From positions 254,975,889 to 255,039,888 of the forward strand of contig OV050030.1 of NCBI GenBank assembly GCA_920105625.2: a DNA stretch of 64,000 nucleotides, in the 5' to 3' direction. This stretch comes from Clusia tigrina. Lineage: Eukaryota; Arthropoda; Insecta; Diptera; Clusiidae. Positions within the stretch are counted from its first letter, which is position 1. Every line of letters starts with the position of its first letter. The notes under the pieces are model-generated. The model saw nothing but the letters and a program-made list of their open reading frames with translations, was not told the DNA's origin and did not search any database. The position numbers and the translations under genes are program-made. Below, in pieces: positions 34,601-45,900 of this stretch.

Positions 34601-37149
34601 GAAGTTAGGGCCATTTGAAGTTTTATCAGTGTTTGATTTGGGACTCAAGGGTAGCATAGCTTTGACCGATAGCTTCAATTGACAAGAGGCTCGAGTACTT
34701 TATGGTTACAAATTTTCAAGGATCTATGACGTTCCAGTAAAAAGTTACAAGCATTTGTATGTTGCAAACATTGATAGGTGTAGGACGTACCGTATAGAAG
34801 TTAGGGCCATTTGAAGTTTTATCAGTGTTTGATTTGGGTCTCAAGGGTAGCATAGCTTTGAGCGATAGCTTAAATTGACAAGAGGCTCGAGTACTTTATT
34901 GTTGCAAAATTTCAAGGTTTTATGACGCTCCAGTAAAAAGTTACAAGCATTTTGTATGTTGCAAACTTTGATAAGTGTAGGACGTCCGTATAGAAGTTAG
35001 GGCCATTTGAAGTTTTATCAGTGTTTGATTTGGGACTTAAGGGTAGCATAGCTTTGAGCGATAGCTCAAATTGACAAGAGGCTCGAGTACTTTATTGTTA
35101 CAAAATTTCAAGGTTTTATGACGCTCCAGTAAAAAGTTACGAGCATTTGTATGTTGCAAACTTTGATAGCTGTAGGACGTACCGAATAGAAGTTAGGGCC
35201 ATTTGATGTTTTATCAGTGTTTGATTTGGGACTCAAGAGTAGCATAGCTTTGACCGATAGCTTCAATTGACAAGAGGCTCGAGTACTTTATGGTTACAAA
35301 ATTTCAAGGTTCTATGACGCTCCAGTAAAAAGTTACAAGCATTTGTATGTTGCAAACTTTGATAGGTGTAGGACATACCGTATAGAAGTTAGGGCCATTT
35401 GATGCTTTATCAGTGTTTGATTTGGGACTCAAGGGTAGCATTGCTTTGACCGATAGCTTCAATTGACAAGAGGCTCGAGTACTTTATGGTTACAAAATTT
35501 CAAGGTTCTATGACGCTCCAGTAAAAAGTTACAAGCATTTGTATGTTGCAAACTTTGATAGGTGTAGGACATACCGTATAGAAGTTAGGGCCATTTGATG
35601 TTTTATCAGTGTTTGATTTGGGACTCAAGGGGTAGCATAGCTTTGAGCGAGAGCTTAAATTGACAAGAGGCTCGAGTACTTTATTGTTACAAAATATCAA
35701 GGTTTTATGACGCTCCAGTAAAAATCTACGAGCATTTGTATGTTGCAAACTTTGATAGGAGTAGGACGTACCGTATAGAAGTTAGGGCCATTTGAAGTTT
35801 TATCAGTGTTTGATATGAGACTCAAGGGTAGCATAGCTTTGAGCGATAGCTTAAATTGACAAGAGGCTCGAGTACTTTATTGGTTCAAAATTTCAAGATT
35901 TTATGACGCTCCAGTAAAAAGTTACAAGCATTTGTATGTTGCAAACTTTGATAGGTGTAGGACGTACCGTATAGAAGTTAGGGCCATTTGAAGTTTTATC
36001 AGTGTTTGATTTGGGACTCAAGGGTAGCATAGCTTTGAGCGATAGCTTAAATTGACAAGAGAATCGAGAACTTTATTGTTACAAAATTTCAAGGTTTTAT
36101 GACGCTCCAGTAAAAAGTTACAAGCTTTTGTATGTTGCATACTTTGATAGGTGTAGGACGTACCGTATAGAAGTTAGGGCCATTTGAAGTTTTATCAGTG
36201 TTTGATTTGGGACTCAAGGGTAGCATAGCTTTGAGCGATAGCTTAAATTGACAAGAGGCTCGAGTACTTTATTGTTGCAAAATTTCAAGGTTTTATGACG
36301 CTCCAGTAAAAAGTTACAAGCATTTGTATGTTGCAAACTTTGATAGGTGTAGGACGTACCGTATAGAAGTTAGGGCCATTTGAAGTTTTATCAGTGTTTG
36401 ATTTGGGACTCAAGGGTAGCATAGCTTTGAGCGATAGCTTAAATTGACAAGAGGCCCGAGTACTTTATAGTTACAAAATTTCAAGGTTTTATGACGCTCC
36501 AGTAAAAAGTTACAAGCATTTGTATGTTGCAAACTTTGATAGGTGTAGGACGTACCGTATAGAAGTTAGGGCCATTTGAAGTTTTATCAGTGTTTGATTT
36601 GGGTCTCAAGGGTAGCATAGCTTTGAGCGATAGCTTAAATTGACAAGAGGCTCGAGTACTTTATTGTTGCAAAATTTCAAGGTTTTATGACGCTCCAGTA
36701 AAAAGTTACAAGCATTTGTATGTTGCAAACTTTGATAGGTGTAGGACGTACCGTATAGAAGTTAGGGCCATTTGATGTTTTATCAGTGTTTGATTTGGGA
36801 CTCAAGGGGTAGCATAGCTTTGAGCGAGAGCTTAAATTGACAAGAGGCTCGAGTACTTTATTGTTACAAAATATCAAGGTTTTATGACGCTCCAGTAAAA
36901 AGCTACGAGCATTTGTATGTTGCAAACTTTGATAGGAGTAGGACGTACCGTATAGAAGTTAGGGCCATTTGAAGTTTTATCAGTGTTTGATTTGAGACTC
37001 AAGGGTAGCATAGCTTTGAGCGATAGCTTAAATTGACAAGAGGCTCGAGTACTTTATTGGTTCAAAATTTCAAGATTTTATGACGCTCCAGTAAAAAGTT
37101 ACAAGCATTTGTATGTTGCAAACTTTGATAGGTGTAGGACGTACCGTTT
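34601..37149 (+). repeat. 13-monomer unit of block B, copy 1 (2550 bp)
   Basis: This segment recurs 2550 bp later (13 x 196 plus two extra G bases from AAGGGGTAGC monomers). Shared markers are GGATCTATGACGTTCC at 34720 and 37270, GGGTCTCAAGG near 34837 and 37387, GTTTGATATGAGAC near 35807 and 38357, and GAGAATCGAGAAC near 36059 and 38609. Inside the unit, the AAGGGGTAGC monomers lie 1177 bp apart (35500 to 36677), so the 13-mer is a 6-mer plus a 7-mer. Private differences such as AAAATCTACG near 35721 separate it from copy 2. Confidence 0.87.
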
Positions 37150-39699
37150 CGAAGTTAGGGCCATTTGAAGTTTTATCAGTGTTTGATTTGGGACTCAAGG
37201 GTAGCATAGCTTTGACCGATAGCTTCAATTGACAAGAGGCTCGAGTACTTTATGGTTACAAATTTTCAAGGATCTATGACGTTCCAGTAAAAAGTTACAA
37301 GCATTTGTATGTTGCAAACATTGATAGGTGTAGGACGTACCGTATAGAAGTTAGGGCCATTTGAAGTTTTATCAGTGTTTGATTTGGGTCTCAAGGGTAG
37401 CATAGCTTTGAGCGATAGCTTAAATTGACAAGAGGCTCGAGTACTTTATTGTTGCAAAATTTCAAGGTTTTATGACGCTCCAGTAAAAAGTTACAAGCAT
37501 TTTGTATGTTGCAAACTTTGATAAGTGTAGGACGTCCGTATAGAAGTTAGGGCCATTTGAAGTTTTATCAGTGTTTGATTTGGGACTTAAGGGTAGCATA
37601 GCTTTGAGCGATAGCTCAAATTGACAAGAGGCTCGAGTACTTTATTGTTACAAAATTTCAAGGTTTTATGACGCTCCAGTAAAAAGTTACGAGCATTTGT
37701 ATGTTGCAAACTTTGATAGCTGTAGGACGTACCGAATAGAAGTTAGGGCCATTTGATGTTTTATCAGTGTTTGATTTGGGACTCAAGAGTAGCATAGCTT
37801 TGACCGATAGCTTCAATTGACAAGAGGCTCGAGTACTTTATGGTTACAAAATTTCAAGGTTCTATGACGCTCCAGTAAAAAGTTACAAGCATTTGTATGT
37901 TGCAAACTTTGATAGGTGTAGGACATACCGTATAGAAGTTAGGGCCATTTGATGCTTTATCAGTGTTTGATTTGGGACTCAAGGGTAGCATTGCTTTGAC
38001 CGATAGCTTCAATTGACAAGAGGCTCGAGTACTTTATGGTTACAAAATTTCAAGGTTCTATGACGCTCCAGTAAAAAGTTACAAGCATTTGTATGTTGCA
38101 AACTTTGATAGGTGTAGGACATACCGTATAGAAGTTAGGGCCATTTGATGTTTTATCAGTGTTTGATTTGGGACTCAAGGGGTAGCATAGCTTTGAGCGG
38201 GAGCTTAAATTGAAAAGAGGCTCGAGTACTTTATTGTTACAAAATATCAAGGTTTTATGACGCTCCAGTAAAAAGCTACGAGCATTTGTATGTTGCAAAC
38301 TTTGATAGGAGTAGGACGTACCGTATAGAAGTTAGGGCCATTTGAAGTTTTATCAGTGTTTGATATGAGACTCAAGGGTAGCATAGCTTTGAGCGATAGC
38401 TTAAATTGACAAGAGGCTCGAGTACTTTATTGGTTCAAAATTTCAAGATTTTATGACGCTCCAGTAAAAAGTTACAAGCATTTGTATGTTGCAAACTTTG
38501 ATAGGTGTAGGACGTACCGTATAGAAGTTAGGGCCATTTGAAGTTTTATCAGTGTTTGATTTGGGACTCAAGGGTAGCATAGCTTTGAGCGATAGCTTAA
38601 ATTGACAAGAGAATCGAGAACTTTATTGTTACAAAATTTCAAGGTTTTATGACGCTCCAGTAAAAAGTTACAAGCTTTTGTATGTTGCAAACTTTGATAG
38701 GTGTAGGACGTACCGTATAGAAGTTAGGGCCATTTGAAGTTTTATCAGTGTTTGATTTGGGACTCAGGGGTAGCATAGCTTTGAGCGATAGCTTAAATTG
38801 ACAAGAGGCTCGAGTACTTTATTGTTGCAAAATTTCAAGGTTTTATGACGCTCCAGTAAAAAGTTACAAGCATTTGTATGTTGCAAACTTTGATAGGTGT
38901 AGGACGTACCGTATAGAAGTTAGGGCCATTTGAAGTTTTATCAGTGTTTGATTTGGGACTCAAGGGTAGCATAGCTTTGAGCGATAGCTTAAATTGACAA
39001 GAGGCCCGAGTACTTTATAGTTACAAAATTTCAAGGTTTTATGACGCTCCAGTAAAAAGTTACAAGCATTTGTATGTTGCAAACTTTGATAGGTGTAGGA
39101 CGTACCGTATAGAAGTTAGGGCCATTTGAAGTTTTATCAGTGTTTGATTTGGGACTCAAGGGTAGCATAGCTTTGAGCGATAGCTTAAATTGACAAGAGG
39201 CTCGAGTACTTTATTGTTGCAAAATTTCAAGGTTTTATGACGCTCCAGTAAAAAGTTACAAGCATTTGTATGTTGCAAACTTTGATAGGTGTAGGACGTA
39301 CCGTATAGAAGTTAGGGCCATTTGATGTTTTATCAGTGTTTGATTTGGGACTCAAGGGGTAGCATAGCTTTGAGCGAGAGCTTAAATTGACAAGAGGCTC
39401 GAGTACTTTATTGTTACAAAATATCAAGGTTTTATGACGCTCCAGTAAAAAGCTACGAGCATTTGTATGTTGCAAACTTTGATAGGAGTAGGACGTACCG
39501 TATAGAAGTTAGGGCCATTTGAAGTTTTATCAGTGTTTGATTTGAGACTCAAGGGTAGCATAGCTTTGAGCGATAGCTTAAATTGACAAGAGGCTCGAGT
39601 ACTTTATTGGTTCAAAATTTCAAGATTTTATGACGCTCCAGTAAAAAGTTACAAGCATTTGTATGTTGCAAACTTTGATAGGTGTAGGACGTACCGTAT
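37150..39699 (+). repeat. 13-monomer unit of block B, copy 2 (2550 bp)
   Basis: Second copy of the 2550-bp unit. The joint falls in the monomer at 37113, where CAAGATTTT of the preceding lineage is followed by TTTCGAAG and GACCGATAGC. Private changes include GAGCGGGAGC and TTGAAAAGAGG near 38196-38219 and GACTCAGGGG near 38761. Beyond its end the order resumes six monomers back, giving further AAGGGGTAGC monomers at 1177-bp intervals (38050, 39227 and 40404 by equivalent position). Confidence 0.85.
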
Positions 39700-41231
39700 A
39701 GAAGTTAGGGCCATTTGAAGTTTTATCAGTATTTGATTTGGGTCTCAAGGGTAGCATAGCTTTGAGCGATAGCTTAAATTGACAAGAGAATCGAGAACTT
39801 TATTGTTACAAAATGTCAAGGTTTTATGACGCTCCAGTAAAAAGTTACAAGCTTTTGTATGTTGCAAACTTTGATAGGTGTAGGACGTACCGTATAGAAG
39901 TTAGGGCCATTTGAAGTTTTATCAGTGTTTGATTTGGGACTCAAGGGTAGCATAGCTTTGAGCGATAGCTTAAATTGACAAGAGGCTCGAGTACTTTATT
40001 GTTGCAAAATTTCAAGGTTTTATGACGCTCCAGTAAAAAGTTACAAGCATTTGTATGTTGCAAACTTTGATAGGTGTAGGACGTACCGTATAGAAGTTAG
40101 GGCCATTTGAAGTTGTATCAGTGTTTGATTTGGGACTCAAGGGTAGCATAGCTTTGAGCGATAGCTTAAATTGACAAGAGGCCCGAGTACTTTATAGTTA
40201 TAAAATTTCAAGGTTTTATGACGCTCCAGTAAAAAGTTACAAGCATTTGTATGTTGCAAACTTTGATAGGTGTAGGACGTACCGTATAGAAGTTAGGGCC
40301 ATTTGAAGTTTTATCAGTGTTTGATTTGGGACTCAAGGGTAGCATAGCTTTGAGCGATAGCTTAAATTGACAAGAGGCTCGAGTACTTTATTGTTGCAAA
40401 ATTTCAAGGTTTTATGACGCTCCAGTAAAAAGTTACAAGCATTTGTATGTTGCAAACTTTGATAGGTGTAGGACGTACCGTATAGAAGTTAGGGCCATTT
40501 GAAGTTTTATCAGTGTTTGATTTGGGACTCAAGGGGTAGCATAGCTTTGAGCGAGAGCTTAAATTGACAAGAGGCTCGAGTATTTTATTGTTACAAAATT
40601 TCAAGGTTTTATGAACCTCCAGTAAAAAGTTACAAGCATTAGTATGTTGCAAACTTTGATAGGTGTAGGACGTACCGTATAGAAGTTAGGGCCATTTGAA
40701 GTTTTATCAGTGTTTGATTTGGGACTGAAGGGTAGCATAGCTTTGAGCGATAGCTTAAATTGACAAGAGGCTCGAGTACTTTATAGTTACACAATTTCAA
40801 GGTTTTATGACGCTCCAGTAAAAAGTTACAAGCATTTGTATGCTGCAAACTTTGATAGCTGTAGGACGTACCGTATAGAAGTTAGGGCCATTTGAAGTTT
40901 TATCAGTGTTTGATTTGGGACTGAAGGGTAGCATAGCTTTGAGCGATAGCTTAAATTGACAAGAGGCTCGAGTACTTTATACTTACACAATTTCAAGGTT
41001 TTATGACGCTCCAGTAAAAAGTTACAAGCATTTGTATGCTGCAAACTTTGATAGCTATAGGACATACCGTATAGAAGTTAGGGCCATTTGAAGTTTTATC
41101 AGTGTTTGATTTGGGACTCAAGGGTAGCATAGCTTTGAGCAATAGCTTAAGTTGACAAGAGGCTCGAGTACTTTACTGCAACAAAATTTCAAGGTTTTAT
41201 GACGCTCCAGTAATAAGTTACAAGCATTTGT
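39700..41231 (+). repeat. Block B tail (third copy)
   Basis: Continues block B through GAGAATCGAGAAC, GCCCGAGTAC, the 197-bp AAGGGGTAGC monomer with ATGAACCTCC, CATTAGTATGTTG, two GGGACTGAAGG monomers with TTACACAATTTC, and a CTGCAACAAAA monomer. This matches 17467-18490 at a displacement of 22937 bp, including the 589-bp insertion that the first block B copy lacks. Confidence 0.78.
40252..40436 (+). repeat. Internal duplicated submodule within the monomer (example copy)
   Basis: In this consensus-like monomer, the ~45 bp starting at 40252 (TGTTGCAAACTTTGATAGGT, then GGACG, CC, GTA, AGTTA) aligns with the ~45 bp starting at 40392 (TGTTGCAAAATTTCAAGGT, then TGACG, CC, GTA, AGTTA). By eye roughly 70% of columns match with short gaps. 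The submodule therefore occurs twice per 196 bp, at spacings of 140 and 56 bp. Weaker likenesses near monomer positions 61 and 89 hint that the 196-bp unit grew from a shorter ~49-bp repeat. That last step is inference. Confidence 0.5.
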
Positions 41232-42994
41232 ATGTTGCAAAGTTTGATAGATGCAGGACGTACCGTATAGAAGTTAGGGCCATTTGAAGTTTTATCAGTG
41301 TTTAATTTGGGACTCAAGGGTAGCACAGCTTTGAGCGATAGCTTAAATTGACAAGAGGCTTGAGCACTTTATTGCTACAAAATTTCAAGGTTTTATGACG
41401 CTCCAGTAAAAAGCTACAAGCATTTGTATGTTGCAAACTTTGATAAGTGTAGGACGTCCGTATAGAAGTTAGGGCCATTTGAAGTTTTATCAGTGTTTGA
41501 TTTTGGACTCAAGGGTAGCATAGCTTTGAGCGATAGCTCAAATTGACAAGAGGCTCGAGTACTTTATTGTTACAAAATTTCAAGGTTTTATGACGCTCCA
41601 GTAAAAAGTTACAAGCATTTGTATGTTGCAAACTTTCATAGGTGTAGGACGTACCATATAGAAGTTAGGGCCATTTGAAGTTGTATCATTGTTTGATTTG
41701 GGACTCAAGGGTAGCATAGCTTTCAGCGATAGCTTAAGTTGACAAGAGGCTCGAGTACTTTACTGCAACAAAATTTCAAGGTTTTATGACGCTCCAGTAA
41801 TAAGTTACAAGCATTTGTATGTTGCAAAGTTTGATAGATGCAGGACGTACCGTATAGAAGTTAGGGCCATTTGAAGTTTTATCAGTGTTTGATTTGGGAC
41901 TCAAGGGTAGCATAGCTTTGAGCGATAGCTTAAATTGACAAGAGGCTTGAGTACTTTATTGTTACAAAATTTCAAGGTTTTATGACGCTCCAGTAAAAAG
42001 TTACGAGCATTTGTATGTTGCAAACTTTGATAGGTGTAGGACGTACCGTATCGAAGTTAGGGCCATTTGAAGTTTTATCAGAGTTTGATTTGGGACTCAA
42101 GGGTAGCATAGCTTTGAGCGATAGCTTAAATTGACAAGAGGCTCGAGTACTTTATTGTTACAAAATTTCAAGGTTTTATGACGCTCCAGTAAAAAGTTAC
42201 GAGCATTTGTATGTTGCAAACTTTGATAGGAGTAGGACGTACCGTATAGAAGTTAGGGCCATTTGAAGTTTTATCAGTGTTTGATTTGGGACTCAAGGGT
42301 AGCATGGCTCTGAGCGATAGCTTCAATTCACAAGAGGCTCGAGTATTTTATAGTTACAAAATTTCAAGGTTTTATGACTCTCCAGTAAAAAGTTACAAGC
42401 ATTTGTATGCTGCAAACATTGATAGCTGTAGGACGTACCGTATATAAGTTAGGGCCATTTGAAGTTTTATCAGTGTTTGATTTGAGACTCAAGGGTAGCA
42501 TAGCTTTGAGCGATAGCTTATATTGACAAGAGGCTCGAGTACTTTATTGGTTCAAAATTTCAAGGTTTTATGACGCTCCAGTAAAGAGTTACGAGCATTT
42601 GTATGTTGCAAACTTTGATAGGTGTAGGACGTACCGTATAGAAGTTAGCGCCATTTGAAGTTTTATCAGTGTTTGATTTGGGACTCAAGGGTAGCATAGC
42701 TTTGAGCGATAGCTTAAATTGACAAGAGGCTCGAGTACTTTATTGTTACAAAATTTCAAGGTTTTATGACGCTCCAGTAAAAAGTTACAAGCATTTGTAT
42801 GCTGCAAACATTGATAGCTGTAGGACGTACCGTATATAAGTTAGGGCCATTTGAAGTTTTATCAGTGTTTGATTTGAGACTCAAGGGTAGCATGGATCTG
42901 AGCGATAGCTTCAATTCACAAGAGGCTCGAATACTTTATAGTTACAAAATTTCAAGGTTTTATGACGCTCCAGTAAAAAGTTACGAGCATTTGT
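41232..42994 (+). repeat. Shuffled single monomers between block B and the 5-mer HOR
   Basis: About nine monomers, each resembling a different class seen elsewhere but not in any repeated order: GATAGATGC, then missing-A without the extra T (a 195-bp monomer from 41428), TTTCATAGG with GTATCATTG, GATAGATGC again, TATCGAAG with CAGAGTTTG, class c, class d, a GTTAGCGCC monomer otherwise seen only near 1260-3240 and at 5393, and a class d/c hybrid at 42799 with GCATGGATCTGAGC. These look like relics of several exchanges that were not amplified further. Confidence 0.7.
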
Positions 42995-45900
42995 ATGTTG
43001 CAAACTTTGATAGGAGTAGGATGTACCGTATAGAAGTTAGGGCCATTTGAAGTTTTATCAGTGTTTGATTTGGGACTCAAGGGTAGCATGGCTCTGAGCG
43101 ATAGCTTCAATTCACAAGAGGCTCGAGTACTTTATAGTTACAAAATTTCAAGGTTTTATGACGCTCCAGTAAAAAGTTACAAGCATTTGTATGCTGCAAA
43201 CATTGATAGCTGTAGGACGTACCGTATATAAGTTAGGGCCATTTGAAGTTTTATCAGTGTTTGATTTGAGACTCAAGGGTAGCATAGCTTTGAGCGATAG
43301 CTTAAATTGACAAGAGGCTCGAGTACTTTATTGGTTCAAAATTTCAAGGTTTTATGACGCTCCAGTAAAAAGTTACAAGCATTTGTATGTTGAAAACTTT
43401 GATAGGTGTAGGACGTACCGTTTCGAAGTTAGGGCCATTTGAAGTTTTATCAGTGTTTGATTTGGGACTTAAGGGTAGCATAGCTTTGAGCGATAGCTCA
43501 AATTGACAAGAGGCTCGAGTACTTTATTGTTACAAAATTTCAAGGTTTTATGACGCTCCAGTAAAAAGTTACGAGCATTTGTATGTTGCAAACTTTGATA
43601 GCTGTAGGACGTACCGTATAGAAGTTAGGGCCATTTGAAGTTTGATCAGTGTTTGATTTGAGACTCAAGGGTAGCATAGCTTTGAGCGATAGCTTAAATT
43701 GACAAGAGGCTCGAGTACTTTATTGTTGCAAAATTTCAAGGTTTTATGACGCTCCAGTAAAAAGTTACAAGCATTTGTATGTTGCAAACTTTGATAGGTG
43801 TAGGACGTACCGTTTCGAAGTTAGGGCCATTTGAAGTTTTATCAGAATTTGATTTGGGACTCAAGGGTAGCATAGCTTTGAGCGATAGCTTAAATTGACA
43901 AGAGGCTCGAGTACTTTATAGTTACAAAATTTCAAGGTTTTATGACGCTCCAGTAAAAAGTTACGAGCATTTGTATGTTGCAAACTTTGATAGGAGTAGG
44001 ATGTACCGTATAGAAGTTAGGGCCATTTGAAGTTTTATCAGTGTTTGATTTGGGACTCAAGGGTAGCATGGCTCTGAGCGATAGCTTCAATTCACAAGAG
44101 GCTCGAGTACTTTATAGTTACAAAATTTCAAGGTTTTATGACGCTCCAGTAAAAAGTTACAAGCATTTGTATGCTGCAAACATTGATAGCTGTAGGACGT
44201 ACCGTATATAAGTTAGGGCCATTTGAAGTTTTATCAGTGTTTGATTTGAGACTCAAGGGTAGCATAGCTTTGAGCGATAGCTTAAATTGACAAGAGGCTC
44301 GAGTACTTTATTGGTTCAAAATTTCAAGGTTTTATGACGCTCCAGTAAAAAGTTACAAGCATTTGTATGTTGAAAACTTTGATAGGTGTAGGACGTACCG
44401 TTTCGAAGTTAGGGCCATTTGAAGTTTTATCAGTGTTTGATTTGGGACTTAAGGGTAGCATAGCTTTGAGCGATAGCTCAAATTGACAAGAGGCTCGAGT
44501 ACTTTATTGTTACAAAATTTCAAGGTTTTATGACGCTCCAGTAAAAAGTTACGAGCATTTGTATGTTGCAAACTTTGATAGCTGTAGGACGTACCGAATA
44601 GAAGTTAGGGCCATTTGAAGTTTGATCAGTGTTTGATTTGAGACTCAAGGGTAGCATAGCTTTGAGCGATAGCTTAAATTGACAAGAGGCTCGAGTACTT
44701 TATTGTTGCAAAATTTCAAGGTTTTATGACGCTCCAGTAAAAAGTTACAAGCATTTGTATGTTGCAAACTTTGATAGGTGTAGGACGTACCGTTTCGAAG
44801 TTAGGGCCATTTGAAGTTTTATCAGAATTTGATTTGGGACTCAAGGGTAGCATAGCTTTGAGCGATAGCTTAAATTGACAAGAGGCTCGAGTACTTTATA
44901 GTTACAAAATTTCAAGGTTTTATGACGCTCCAGTAAAAAGTTACGAGCATTTGTATGTTGCAAACTTTGATAGGAATAGGATGTACCGTATAGAAGTTAG
45001 GGCCATTTGAAGTTTTATCAGTGTTTGATTTGGGACTCAAGGGTAGCATGGCTCTGAGCGATAGCTTCAATTCACAAGAGGCTCGAGTACTTTATAGTTA
45101 CAAAATTTCAAGGTTTTATGACGCTCCAGTAAAAAGTTACAAGCATTTGTATGCTGCAAACATTGATAGCTGTAGGACGTACCGTATATAAGTTAGGGCC
45201 ATTTGAAGTTTTATCAGTGTTTGATTTGAGACTCAAGGGTAGCATAGCTTTGAGCGATAGCTTAAATTGACAAGAGGCTCGAGTACTTTATTGGTTCAAA
45301 ATTTCAAGGTTTTATGACGCTCCAGTAAAAAGTTACAAGCATTTGTATGTTGAAAACTTTGATAGGTGTAGGACGTACCGTTTCGAAGTTAGGGCCATTT
45401 GAAGTTTTATCAGTGTTTGATTTGGGACTTAAGGGTAGCATAGCTTTGAGCGATAGCTCAAATTGACAAGAGGCTCGAGTACTTTATTGTTACAAAATTT
45501 CAAGGTTTTATGACGCTCCAGTAAAAAGTTACGAGCATTTGTATGTTGCAAACTTTGATAGCTGTAGGACGTACCGAATAGAAGTTAGGGCCATTTGAAG
45601 TTTGATCAGTGTTTGATTTGAGACTCAAGGGTAGCATAGCTTTGAGCGATAGCTTAAATTGACAAGAGGCTCGAGTACTTTATTGTTGCAAAATTTCAAG
45701 GTTTTATGACGCTCCAGTAAAAAGTTACAAGCATTTGTATGTTGCAAACTTTGATAGGTGTAGGACGTACCGTTTCGAAGTTAGGGCCATTTGAAGTTTT
45801 ATCAGAATTTGATTTGGGACTCAAGGGTAGCATAGCTTTGAGCGATAGCTTAAATTGACAAGAGGCTCGAGTACTTTATAGTTACAAAATTTCAAGGTTT

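Noticed and set aside
43783..43830. CENP-B box in the TTTCGAAG monomer classes
   Set aside because: TTCGAAGTTAGGGCC begins with the TTCG of the CENP-B core (TTCGNNNNANNCGGG) but lacks the required central A and the CGGG. No better match was seen on either strand.
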